From Candidatus Thiothrix putei (GTDB lineage: Bacteria > Pseudomonadota > Gammaproteobacteria > Thiotrichales > Thiotrichaceae): DNA of 64,000 nt. The stretch spans positions 3,268,001 through 3,332,000 of the forward strand of contig CP124756.1 of the NCBI GenBank assembly GCA_029972225.1. The letters are read 5' to 3'. Shown here piece after piece: positions 28,982-36,751 of the stretch (its first letter is position 1; every line of letters starts with the position of its first letter). The position numbers were made by a program, and so were the translations under genes. The notes beneath the pieces are model-generated. The model ran no database searches and had not been told where the DNA came from. It saw only the letters and a program-made list of their open reading frames with translations.

Positions 28982-29749
28982 TTATTTCTTCAGTTCGTCG
29001 AGGTAGTTTTTACCTTGACGTTCCAGTTCCAATGCCCAGCCGGATACATGGCGTTTTTCACGCGGGTTATCCACTTGGTTACGAGTCGGGCTGAAAAACA
29101 CACCCGGTGCGTGCAGCAACTTACTGATCGGGAAGATAATCATCAGCAATGCCACCAACAACAAATGTACCAATACAATCGGGTCGGCTGGCAGACCGGC
29201 CTCACCAAAGAAACCGAAGGTCAACATGCCACCGAAAAATGCTTTAACTTGAGTGACATCCGCATGAGCAACAAAACTCATCATCAGACCGCTTACACCA
29301 ATCGCAATCAGTAGTGCCAACATCAAATGGTCAGATGGCGCGGAAATATAACGCACGCGATCAACGAGGAAGCGACGCGCCCACAGACCTGCCAAACCCA
29401 ATACCATTGTAAAACCTGCGTAACGACCAAATGGTTGCATAAACACCAAGAGTTCGTTCATATCCACAAAATAGCGGCTATGGCGAATCAACACTAACCA
29501 TAAAGAAATGTGGAACAAGAACGCAAACAACCACAAGGTTTTGTTTGAACGAAACAAGCTCTGGAAAAACACCACTTCACGGAACATGCGCCATACAACA
29601 CCGCCCTGCGTAACCGGTGCGGGTGTGGTCGGAATCTTCAATGGGGCTGGGGTGTTCCAGTATTGACGGACTTTTACAGCCACACCGCCAATCAAAATTA
29701 ACGTTGCCGCCCAAAACAACAGTCCGTAAAGGATACTTACGAATGTCAC
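28982..29749 (-). CDS. dsrM: DsrM, haem b membrane subunit
   Basis: 255-residue membrane protein similar to the gamma subunit of respiratory nitrate reductase, with five to six transmembrane helices and histidines for haem b (for example in LFAFLFHISLWLVLIRHSRY). Passes electrons between the quinone pool and DsrK. The start is GTG with an excellent AGGAG eight bases upstream. Confidence 0.92.
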   Translation of the reverse strand: MTFVSILYGLLFWAATLILIGGVAVKVRQYWNTPAPLKIPTTPAPVTQGGVVWRMFREVVFFQSLFRSNKTLWLFAFLFHISLWLVLIRHSRYFVDMNELLVFMQPFGRYAGFTMVLGLAGLWARRFLVDRVRYISAPSDHLMLALLIAIGVSGLMMSFVAHADVTQVKAFFGGMLTFGFFGEAGLPADPIVLVHLLLVALLMIIFPISKLLHAPGVFFSPTRNQVDNPREKRHVSGWALELERQGKNYLDELKK

Positions 29750-29813
29750 TGCGTACTCCTGAAGTCATTAGTCTCTCTTCTGAAAACCTGTCAACAACAG
29801 GGCTTAAGAAGAG

Positions 29814-29833
29814 GCTCCGGCGCGAACCGGAGC
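29814..29833 (-). promoter_or_regulatory. Intercistronic hairpin after dsrC
   Basis: Perfect 7-bp stem GCTCCGG/CCGGAGC with a 6-base loop in the dsrC-dsrM gap, 12 bp past the dsrC stop. On the minus strand it is followed by CTCTTCTTAA, with only a weak T tract. It could protect the dsrC transcript or attenuate downstream expression; its effect is not known. Confidence 0.55.
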
Positions 29834-29845
29834 AACTCTATATAA

Positions 29846-30181
29846 TCACACGCAACCAGTTGGCTTAGGCAGACCGCCGTATTTACACGCTTGCTTGCCA
29901 GGGCCGTATGGGAACAGGCTGTACAGGTACTTAGAGTTACCTTTGTCAGCACCCAAACGCTTACCAACTGCTTTAGTCAGAACGCGAACCGCTGGAGCGA
30001 TTTGATACTCTTCATAGTATTCACGCAGGAAATTCAGGATTTCCCAGTGTTCAGAAGTCAGCGTTACGTCTTCACCTTTAGCCAGAACTTCTGCAACTTC
30101 TGGAGTCCAGTCGTTCAGGTTTTCCAGATAGCCTTCTTCGTCCAACGGAATGTCTTTACCGCCAACGTTAATTGATGCCAT
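29846..30181 (-). CDS. dsrC: DsrC, sulfur carrier
   Basis: 111-residue sulfur-carrier protein that receives persulfide sulfur from DsrEFH and presents it as a trisulfide to DsrAB. The C-terminal arm carries both redox cysteines, spaced by ten residues (CKYGGLPKPTGCV), so this is a true DsrC. The ATG at 30181 follows a GGAGG; a few codons of open frame upstream are ignored. The conserved WTPEVAEVLAKGEDVTLT and EHWEILNFLREYY are visible. Confidence 0.96.
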   Translation of the reverse strand: MASINVGGKDIPLDEEGYLENLNDWTPEVAEVLAKGEDVTLTSEHWEILNFLREYYEEYQIAPAVRVLTKAVGKRLGADKGNSKYLYSLFPYGPGKQACKYGGLPKPTGCV

Positions 30182-30212
30182 TGTGTGGCCTCCTGTCAAA
30201 AAATGTTAAAAC

Positions 30213-30518
30213 TTACAGCCAGCTTTGGGTGGTATCGTTATTTGCCGTCAGGTCTACAAAACCTGCGTAATCAACGCTCACAATCCCATCCATTACTTTG
30301 CCTTCCAAACCGCGTGCTGCCAGGTCTGCACCCAACACATACACAGTCTTATCAGACATCGCAGCCTTTACTTTACCAGAAAAGCTTGACCCGTCGACTG
30401 CACCAACCACGGCATCTTCAATCATCAGGATCGAATCACCTGCCTTGGCATGAGCCAAGCAGCTCTCAAAAGCCACACGTTCAAACGGGGACTTGTTGAC
30501 AATATGTAACATAGACAT
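30213..30518 (-). CDS. dsrH: DsrH, sulfurtransferase subunit
   Basis: 101-residue subunit of the DsrE2F2H2 hexamer, related to TusB. The conserved cysteine lies in FESCLAHAKAGDS near residue 20, as in Allochromatium DsrH. The ATG at 30518 (MSMLHIVNK) is preceded by GGAGGA. The block DsrE-F-H is diagnostic of sulfur oxidisers rather than sulfate reducers. Confidence 0.94.
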   Translation of the reverse strand: MSMLHIVNKSPFERVAFESCLAHAKAGDSILMIEDAVVGAVDGSSFSGKVKAAMSDKTVYVLGADLAARGLEGKVMDGIVSVDYAGFVDLTANNDTTQSWL

Positions 30519-30532
30519 GTTCAAATCCTCCG

Positions 30533-30937
30533 TTAGAAGCTCAAAATCACTTCTTGCTCTGCCATCATTGCAGCCATTTCCTCGCGGTTGACCAGAATAA
30601 TGGAAGGCTTTTCAGCGTAATCATCATCAGCGTCTTCGTAAGTGAGTTCCATCAGGTCATCAACCGTCAGACCACGTTCTGCCAAAGACTCGGTAGAGAC
30701 ATACAACTTAGTAATGTCGTAGTCGCCCAATGCGCGGAAAGTCGGTGAGAAATTCTTCATACCGGTTTCTTTGCTGTTTTGGCCTTTGGTAATTTGGTAA
30801 ACACCGTCGTCGATGAATGCCAAGCTAACATTTTGCTCAAACGCAGCAGAAATCAGTACGACTTCCAAGGCTTCCAGTGCGTAGACCGTACCATAAGGAG
30901 CTTTACGATTGACAAACAAAAAATTCTTTGTAGACAT
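30533..30937 (-). CDS. dsrF: DsrF, sulfurtransferase subunit
   Basis: 134-residue TusC-like subunit of DsrEFH. It begins MSTKNFLFVNRKAPYGT, as in family members, and contains no cysteine at all, so its role is structural within the hexamer. 11 bp after dsrE and 8 bp before the longest dsrH frame. Confidence 0.93.
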   Translation of the reverse strand: MSTKNFLFVNRKAPYGTVYALEALEVVLISAAFEQNVSLAFIDDGVYQITKGQNSKETGMKNFSPTFRALGDYDITKLYVSTESLAERGLTVDDLMELTYEDADDDYAEKPSIILVNREEMAAMMAEQEVILSF

Positions 30938-30948
30938 TTTTCAGCTCC

Positions 30949-31341
30949 TTAATCGCCAAACACGACTAAACGATCAGACTGGATACCGCCTTCAACCAAT
31001 TGACCCAAGCCCGAAATACGGAAGCCGGGAGCAATGTTGTTAGCATCCAAACCCTGACGCTTGGCTTCATCGGCATCCATCAAACCGCGACGTTGTGCGG
31101 CTGCGATACAGATAACCAAATCCAAGCCGTGCTTCTCAGCCAGTTCTGACCAAGACTTTTGGATCAGACGGTCATCAGCCGGTGGAACACTCAGACGTGT
31201 GCCATTATTTACGCCATCGTGGTAGAAGAATACACGGAAGATTTCGTGTCCCTTCTCCAGTACAGCGCGGGCAAACTGAAGTGCGGTATCAGCAGACTGG
31301 TGCTGATACGGGCCTTCGTTAACCATAATTGTGTATTTCAT
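30949..31341 (-). CDS. dsrE: DsrE, sulfurtransferase subunit
   Basis: 130-residue TusD-like subunit that carries the persulfide in DsrEFH. The active-site cysteine is in DLVICIAAAQRRG, matching Cys78 of Allochromatium DsrE. It transfers sulfur to DsrC. It lies 28 bp after dsrB. Confidence 0.95.
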   Translation of the reverse strand: MKYTIMVNEGPYQHQSADTALQFARAVLEKGHEIFRVFFYHDGVNNGTRLSVPPADDRLIQKSWSELAEKHGLDLVICIAAAQRRGLMDADEAKRQGLDANNIAPGFRISGLGQLVEGGIQSDRLVVFGD

Positions 31342-31369
31342 TCCGTGCTATTCCTCGTACCGTTGTCGA

Positions 31370-32446
31370 TCAGAAGCGGATGTGCGTTGAAGAGTTCAGA
31401 TTCGCTCGCGCACCACGCCAGTTATCGATGTGATATTTGGTGAATGGCAAACCAGTGACTTCAAAGAAACGCGGCCAGCCGATACGCTCAACCCATTCAT
31501 TGATACGCTCCCAATCTTTCGCACCTTCTTTGTAGCAAGCGAGAATCTTTTTAACAATCGCAGTCGCTTCAGGCCAGCGTGGTGGGTTGTTCGGGATACC
31601 CGCTGCAACCAAGCGTTGGAAAGTAGGCTTGCCACGCGCATTGGAGTGATTACCGCCAATCCAAACTGCCAATTGAGTAGCTTCGTGATCGTTGATCTGC
31701 ATTGGAGGGCATGGTGGGTAGCAAGCGCCGCAGCAAATGCACTTCTTCTCATCAACTTCCAAGGAAGGCTTACCATCAACCATCGCAGGACGAATCGCTG
31801 CAACTGGGCAACGTGCCACAACGGAAGGACGTTCGCACACGTTACCAACCAGCGCGTGGTTAATTTTCGGTGGCTTGGTATGTTGAACGTTGATCGCGAT
31901 ATCACCCTGACCGCCGCAGTTGATCTGGCAACAAGACGTGGTGATATGTACGCGGTTAGGCATGTTCCATGCTTTAAACTCTGGCAGCAACTCATCCATC
32001 ATCGCTTTCACAACGCCGGATGCGTCAGTACCCGGAATGTCGCAGTGCAACCAACCTTGAGTATGAGACAGTGAAGTAACAGAGTTACGTGTACCACCGA
32101 CTGGGAAACCAGCATCTTCCAATGCTTTTACCAGTGGTTCGACTTTCGCGCCGTCCGCCACTTGGAATTCGATGTTAGAACGAATGGTGAAGTGAACATA
32201 ACCTTCGCCATAAGTATCGCCGATGTCCATCAGCTTACGCAGGGTGAACACGTCGAGGATACGTTGAGTACCGGCACGAACTGTCCAAACTTTTTCGCCA
32301 GTTTTGGATACGTGAACCAAAACGCCTGGGCGTGGGTCTTCGTGATATGCCCACAGGCCGAAGTTACGGCGCATAACTGGGTGCATGTACTGGAAACCAT
32401 CCGGGCATCCAGATTCAATAGGATCGCGCATTTCTGGTGCGGCCAT
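31370..32446 (-). CDS. dsrB: Reverse dissimilatory sulfite reductase beta subunit
   Basis: 358-residue subunit of sirohaem sulfite reductase, here expected to oxidise sulfane sulfur to sulfite. The cysteines binding the sirohaem-coupled [4Fe-4S] centre appear as CCQINCGG and CERPSVVARCPV, and a ferredoxin insert is present (CICCGACYPPCPPM). Located with DsrEFH and DsrL, which marks the oxidative type. Confidence 0.96.
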   Translation of the reverse strand: MAAPEMRDPIESGCPDGFQYMHPVMRRNFGLWAYHEDPRPGVLVHVSKTGEKVWTVRAGTQRILDVFTLRKLMDIGDTYGEGYVHFTIRSNIEFQVADGAKVEPLVKALEDAGFPVGGTRNSVTSLSHTQGWLHCDIPGTDASGVVKAMMDELLPEFKAWNMPNRVHITTSCCQINCGGQGDIAINVQHTKPPKINHALVGNVCERPSVVARCPVAAIRPAMVDGKPSLEVDEKKCICCGACYPPCPPMQINDHEATQLAVWIGGNHSNARGKPTFQRLVAAGIPNNPPRWPEATAIVKKILACYKEGAKDWERINEWVERIGWPRFFEVTGLPFTKYHIDNWRGARANLNSSTHIRF

Positions 32447-32529
32447 GTGAAGCCTCCGTCAAACTCAAATTTATCAATAATCTGGGCAACAAGGCAGGGT
32501 TAAACACTGCCTTGTTGCGAAGTGCCGTC

Positions 32530-33831
32530 TTAGGCAGCAGCAGCCATTTTCTCTTCGCGCTTGCGGTTGAACCAAGCTTCAGCAGCTTCGTCCCAACCGT
32601 CAGTACGCACGTAAGAAACGTTACGTGGTTGCTTGATCATGTTTGGATCTGGGTCGATACCGATGCCTTCAAGGAAGTTCACCAGACCGATACGCTCAAT
32701 CATTTCGCCGCAACGCTCGTGCTCCAGACCATTTTCAGCCCAGAAGTCGATGATGGAAGCAGCCAGTTCAACGATGCGCTCGTAATCTTCTTCGTTATCA
32801 AGCTTCATGAATGGGATAACCACTGTACCCATCAAGTCACCGATTTTCAGGGTACGCTTACCGCCGATCAAGATGGTTACGCCTTTGTCGTCGCCAACTT
32901 GCAGTGCTTTTGGCATAACGTTCAGGCAGTGCATACAACGCACACAGTTGCTGTTATCAACCGTAATGGTGTCGTCATCGTTCAGCTTGATCGCTTGCGT
33001 TGGGCAGCGGCTGATAACGTTGTCGAACATGTATTGACGACCCGCAGAACGATCACCTTCTTTGCCAATCTCTTTGGCTTTCTTCATGATCATTTCTTTA
33101 ACGGCTTCTTGGTTGACTTTCATGTCATCACGCCAAGTACCGATAACGGCGAAGTCCGCACGTTCAATCGCGTTCTGGCAGTCATTCGGGCAGCCAGAAA
33201 TTTTGAACTTGAACTTGTAAGGCAGAGCCGGGCGATGCACGTCATCCGTGAAGTTATTCATCAGACGGCGATGGATAGCGTGTTCGTTGCAGTTAGACAT
33301 TTCGCAACGGGCAGCACCGACGCAAGACATACCTGTACGCACGCAAGGGCCTGCACCACCCAAGTCCCAACCGTATTCATTGATTTCATCAAAGAAGTGT
33401 TGGAAGTTGACGCTGTTCGCACCGATGAACATGATGTTGCCGGTTTGACCGTGGAAAGTCTGCAAACCAGAACCCCACTTTTCCCAGCTATCCGCCAATT
33501 GGCGCAGCATGTCAGTGGTGTAGTAGTTACCAGCCGGTGGCTGTACACGCAGAGTGTGGAATTCTTTGGATTCCGGGAACATGTGACCGACTTCAGAGAA
33601 GCGCGGGATAATGCCGCCGCCGTAACCGAAGACAGAAATAGTACCACCTTTCCAGTAGCCCATTTTGGTTTCGTAAGAATGCTCCAACTGACCCATCAGG
33701 CCGTTGACGACATTGCGGATGCGCTCATCTGGATGCTCATCACGCAGTTTCTTGAAACCGCTGATGAAGCTAGGCCATGGGCCTTCTTCCAGTACATCCA
33801 GCATCGGCGTTGGATAATTGTTCGTTGCCAT
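32530..33831 (-). CDS. dsrA: Reverse dissimilatory sulfite reductase alpha subunit
   Basis: 433 residues from the ATG at 33831 (MATNNYPTPMLDVL), preceded by GAGGAGG. It pairs with DsrB as alpha2beta2. The iron-sulfur/sirohaem region shows CVGAARCEMSNC and CPNDCQNA, and a ferredoxin motif CVRCMHCLNVMPKA. First gene of the dsr operon; the promoter must lie in the gap shared with the divergent cassette. Confidence 0.96.
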   Translation of the reverse strand: MATNNYPTPMLDVLEEGPWPSFISGFKKLRDEHPDERIRNVVNGLMGQLEHSYETKMGYWKGGTISVFGYGGGIIPRFSEVGHMFPESKEFHTLRVQPPAGNYYTTDMLRQLADSWEKWGSGLQTFHGQTGNIMFIGANSVNFQHFFDEINEYGWDLGGAGPCVRTGMSCVGAARCEMSNCNEHAIHRRLMNNFTDDVHRPALPYKFKFKISGCPNDCQNAIERADFAVIGTWRDDMKVNQEAVKEMIMKKAKEIGKEGDRSAGRQYMFDNVISRCPTQAIKLNDDDTITVDNSNCVRCMHCLNVMPKALQVGDDKGVTILIGGKRTLKIGDLMGTVVIPFMKLDNEEDYERIVELAASIIDFWAENGLEHERCGEMIERIGLVNFLEGIGIDPDPNMIKQPRNVSYVRTDGWDEAAEAWFNRKREEKMAAAA

Positions 33832-34150
33832 ACCTGCCTCCTCAGTAAACGATTGCAATGGCGTTTCCTCTTGACCAGCTCTACAACTCAAAAGCCAAGG
33901 GAAAGATCAAATCAAAAACGGGTCGCGTAACGGTGTTCGCTCTATTTGCGAGTGGGCTAAGTGTATGCGTCATGCCTGCATCATAGAATCTCACCCATGG
34001 GGTGTTAGCTGAATCCATGCTGTATCCCTAAGGGGATAGGTGCTTAACATAATCAAAAATAGTCCACTGGCAGCGGTACAATAGCATATTCGGATTTTTT
34101 AATATTGCAAATAGCTGGATTTAGCAACGGTCTTTATCGAGGTCTGTCAA
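33832..34150. promoter_or_regulatory. Divergent promoter region of dsrA and the dioxygenase cassette
   Basis: 319 bp without a gene between two divergent operons. Two short interrupted palindromes lie within about 50 bp: CACCC-ATG-GGGTG (33992-34004) and TATCCC-TAAG-GGGATA (34023-34038). They are candidates for regulator binding sites, but short enough to be chance. An AT-rich stretch (34085-34115) may hold the rightward promoter. Confidence 0.45.
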
Positions 34151-35056
34151 ATGCAAAGCTCACCCTTTCATATCAAAAGCTTAGATACTTATCAGACATG
34201 GCGGACAAAAAAGTTAGCCGCCTATCCGTTAGCGTTGGAACGAATGCTGATTCCCATCCAAGACCCCGAAAATCCCACCGATGCAGAGCTCACGCGGTTG
34301 CAAGCTACCTGCCAACAATACAATTTTGCGTTGTACCGCTTCCTGCAAGGCGACTTACGTAGCAAACGCCATGTACACCGTCTGGGGCAAAAAGTGGGGC
34401 TGTCGCGCTTGGATAGTAATTTGTGCGCGGATGAAGATAGCCTTACTTCTTTGCATGTTACTTCGCACGCGGGGCAGCACGATTACATTCCCTACACCAA
34501 CAAACCGCTGAGCTGGCATACCGACGGTTACTACAACCTGCCCGAAGAACAAATTCACGGCATGTTGCTGCATTGCGCCCAACCCGCACTCGAAGGCGGT
34601 GAAAGCTGGTTGATGGATCATGAGATTGCTTACATTTTATTGCGCGATGCCAACCCTGATTACATCCACGCCTTGATGCACCCGAATGCGTTCACGATTC
34701 CCGCCAATGTCCTGAACGAGGAAATCATTCGCCCCGAACAATCCGGCCCGGTGTTTAGCGTCACCGCTGCGGGTCATTTGCACATGCGTTATTCCGCCCG
34801 CCAGCGCAATGTGATCTGGCGTGATGACCCCATGACACGCGAAGCCGCTGAATTCCTATTGAATTTATGGCAACAGGACTCACCTTACAAAATAAGGTAC
34901 ACATTACAGGCAGGCGAAGGCTTGTTGTGCAACAACGTGCTGCACAACCGCACTGCATTTAAAGACAGCGACGACCCGACACAAACCCGCCTACTGTATC
35001 GCGGACGTTATTTTGATCGGGTTAGAGAACCTAAGGAGACACTATGCTCAGTTTAA
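34151..35056 (+). CDS. TauD/TfdA-type Fe(II)/2-oxoglutarate dioxygenase
   Basis: 301-residue putative non-haem iron dioxygenase. The metal-binding HxD motif is in SWHTDGYYN near residue 121, and the distal histidine with a following arginine in NNVLHNRTAF; a further arginine in RLLYRGRYF may bind 2-oxoglutarate. The substrate is unknown; taurine- or sulfonate-related activity cannot be claimed from sequence. It is the first gene of the plus-strand cassette divergent from dsrA and overlaps the next gene by 13 bp. Confidence 0.82.
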   Translation: MQSSPFHIKSLDTYQTWRTKKLAAYPLALERMLIPIQDPENPTDAELTRLQATCQQYNFALYRFLQGDLRSKRHVHRLGQKVGLSRLDSNLCADEDSLTSLHVTSHAGQHDYIPYTNKPLSWHTDGYYNLPEEQIHGMLLHCAQPALEGGESWLMDHEIAYILLRDANPDYIHALMHPNAFTIPANVLNEEIIRPEQSGPVFSVTAAGHLHMRYSARQRNVIWRDDPMTREAAEFLLNLWQQDSPYKIRYTLQAGEGLLCNNVLHNRTAFKDSDDPTQTRLLYRGRYFDRVREPKETLCSV

Positions 35057-35241
35057 GCCAAATTTTGATGGTAGACGGCGACAAAATCAGCAATTTCGAG
35101 GAGCTAAAGCAAATCGTGCAGCAACGCGCTTTAGAAACCGGCTCAATCTTTTTCCAGATTGATATTGAGCCACCCGGCTATAAAGACCGCCCCGAAGACT
35201 GGTACGACCAGTTGGAAATCACTTTTTCGTCGGCGAGGTAA
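35044..35241 (+). CDS. Small acidic hypothetical protein
   Basis: 65 residues, beginning MLSLSQILMVDGDKISN and ending LEITFSSAR, no cysteine, no membrane segment. It overlaps the dioxygenase gene by 13 bp and is followed after 5 bp by the Cas6-like gene, so it is very probably co-translated with both. I do not recognise a family. Confidence 0.65.
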   Translation: MLSLSQILMVDGDKISNFEELKQIVQQRALETGSIFFQIDIEPPGYKDRPEDWYDQLEITFSSAR

Positions 35242-35246
35242 GCGAC

Positions 35247-35936
35247 ATGTTTTGGCAGGAAGACGAAGACAAGACCCTCCCCTATCAAGCATCCGATGAC
35301 GTGCTGGACGTGAGTTTCGCGATTGCGTGCAAACAATTGCCGCTGGATCATGCGTGGGATTTGGCACAAGCCGTCCAGCAAGCCCTACCGTGGTTTGCCG
35401 ATGAAGTCGTCGCGGGTGTACACCCGATTCACGTTGCTGAAAGTGGCAATGGCTGGGAACGCCCCGATGATGCGAGCAACCAATTCCTGCTACCGTCACG
35501 GCGCACGCGGATGTTTTTACGCATCCCCAAATCGCGCATCCCTGAAACACAAGCACTCGTCGGCACAACCTTAGATGTGAATGGCTACGCGGTCGGCTTG
35601 CGGGATATGAAGGAAAAGCCTTTCGTGCATACCTCGGTGATTTTTGCGCGTTACGTGCTCTCGGATGCGGCGGAAGACGAAAATAGCTTCTTGCAACGCA
35701 TGGCAGCAGAAGTAAAACGGGTAGCGGATTTCAAAGTGAAAAAGATGCTGTGCGGCAAAAGTCACGCACTGCGTACCCCGCAAGGCGTGTTACACACCCG
35801 TCACTTGATGCTGGCGGATTTGGACAGTGATCCTTCCATTCGCTTGCAGCAATACGGCTTAGGCGATGGGCGTAAGCTGGGTTGCGGGCTGTTTATGCCG
35901 CACAAAGGCATTAAAACCCTGAAACCAACGGAATAG
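35247..35936 (+). CDS. Cas6/Cmx6-like RAMP protein (orphan)
   Basis: 229-residue protein resembling type I-MYXAN Cas6 (Cmx6 family), which in CRISPR systems cleaves precursor crRNA. The matching features are the central PIHVAESGNGWERP, the segment RRTRMFLRIPKSRI, HTRHLMLADLDSDPS and the C-terminal glycine-rich loop GLGDGRKLGCGLFMPHKGI typical of RAMP proteins. No other cas gene and no repeat array occur in the 64 kb, and it sits in a cassette beside dsr. An RNA-binding role is possible; a CRISPR role is not supported here. GAGG precedes the ATG. Confidence 0.75.
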   Translation: MFWQEDEDKTLPYQASDDVLDVSFAIACKQLPLDHAWDLAQAVQQALPWFADEVVAGVHPIHVAESGNGWERPDDASNQFLLPSRRTRMFLRIPKSRIPETQALVGTTLDVNGYAVGLRDMKEKPFVHTSVIFARYVLSDAAEDENSFLQRMAAEVKRVADFKVKKMLCGKSHALRTPQGVLHTRHLMLADLDSDPSIRLQQYGLGDGRKLGCGLFMPHKGIKTLKPTE

Positions 35937-36054
35937 TCACGCACCTTTCCCCCTATCCCTTTTGAGGAATGGGAGGCGCACTGCTTTTTCGTATAATTTT
36001 GCGGTCAAGAATTTCATCGAATGGCAACATTCACTTTTGCATGAGGAATCAAAC

Positions 36055-36399
36055 ATGGCTTACGAAGTAAACGGCAAAACCATCGAAACCACCGAAGCTG
36101 GTTATTTGGTTGACCTGAATGACTGGACTGAAGAAGTTGCACAGGTTATTGCCAACGAAGAAGGCATTGGTCAACTGACTGAAAAGCACTGGGATGTTAT
36201 TAATTACCTGCGTGATCAATACATCAACAACGGCGGCACGCAGCCAATGGAACGCATTATCCAGAAAGCCATGGCTGATCAGTGGGGCGACAAAAAGCTG
36301 ACCAGTAAAGACATGTACACCCTGTTCCCACGCGCACCGAGCAAGCAAGGTCTGAAAGTGGCTGGTCTGCCAGCGACTAACCGCAAAGGCGGCTATTGA
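36055..36399 (+). CDS. DsrC/TusE-family protein without cysteines (RspA-like)
   Basis: 114 residues from the ATG at 36055, preceded by GAGGAA. It keeps the DsrC fold signature (YLVDLNDWTEEVAQVI, LTEKHWDVINYLRDQY, TLFPRAPSKQGLKVAGLP). However, the C-terminal arm ends ATNRKGGY with neither of the two redox cysteines; there is no cysteine in the whole protein. Such homologues have been proposed to be regulatory (RspA). It cannot carry sulfur, so competition with DsrC or a regulatory role is the likely use. Confidence 0.87.
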   Translation: MAYEVNGKTIETTEAGYLVDLNDWTEEVAQVIANEEGIGQLTEKHWDVINYLRDQYINNGGTQPMERIIQKAMADQWGDKKLTSKDMYTLFPRAPSKQGLKVAGLPATNRKGGY

Positions 36400-36409
36400 T
36401 TTCTACCCG

Positions 36410-36430
36410 AAAGGGGGTATTCCCCCTTTT
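36410..36430 (+). terminator. Rho-independent terminator
   Basis: 8-bp stem AAAGGGGG/CCCCCTTT with a 4-base loop ending in TTTT, 11 bp after the RspA-like gene. It probably ends the cassette transcript or partly attenuates the next small gene. Confidence 0.75.
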
Positions 36431-36487
36431 ACGTGAATCCGTTTATCCTGTTATTAGGATTTGGTTAATTTTAGAGAGGCATCGGAC

Positions 36488-36679
36488 ATGAGCACTAAGC
36501 AAGAGCTGATCAGCGAAATGATTGAAATGCAGCGCAAATTTACTGCATATGAACAATCAGGTAATTTCAGTGCTGAAGAGTACTACGTTGGTGAGTGGAA
36601 AGCTTACCGCGAACGTTATCAGGAACTGACTAATGAAGTCCGTGAAATGGCTTCTAAAGAAGCGAATTTCTGGAAATAA
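36488..36679 (+). CDS. Small helical hypothetical protein
   Basis: 63 residues from the ATG at 36488 (MSTKQELISEMIEMQRK), highly charged, no cysteine, likely a helical hairpin or coiled coil (EWKAYRERYQELTNEVRE). GAGAGG lies about 11 bp upstream. Flanked by two terminators, so it may have its own promoter in the 36431-36487 gap. I do not recognise the family. Confidence 0.65.
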   Translation: MSTKQELISEMIEMQRKFTAYEQSGNFSAEEYYVGEWKAYRERYQELTNEVREMASKEANFWK

Positions 36680-36700
36680 GCTGTTACAGCTTCAGATACT

Positions 36701-36727
36701 AAAAAGCCGCTTTTCAGCGGCTTTTTT
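36701..36727. terminator. Bidirectional rho-independent terminator
   Basis: 9-bp stem AAAAGCCGC/GCGGCTTTT with a 6-base loop and T/A tracts on both sides. It serves the 63-residue gene on the plus strand and probably the convergent SH3-like gene on the minus strand. Confidence 0.85.
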
Positions 36728-36751
36728 AATGCGGCGGGCGACTGCATTAGG

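Noticed and set aside
32437-33930. A long plus-strand open frame opposite dsrA
   Set aside because: Antisense of dsrA, whose cysteine motifs are unmistakable; the antisense product has no recognisable domain.
34151-36679. A CRISPR-Cas locus around the Cas6-like gene
   Set aside because: No direct-repeat array, no cas1, cas2, cas3 or effector gene nearby or elsewhere in the window.
36488-36679. Possible SoxK-like small subunit
   Set aside because: No signal peptide and not adjacent to soxXA; similarity could not be supported.
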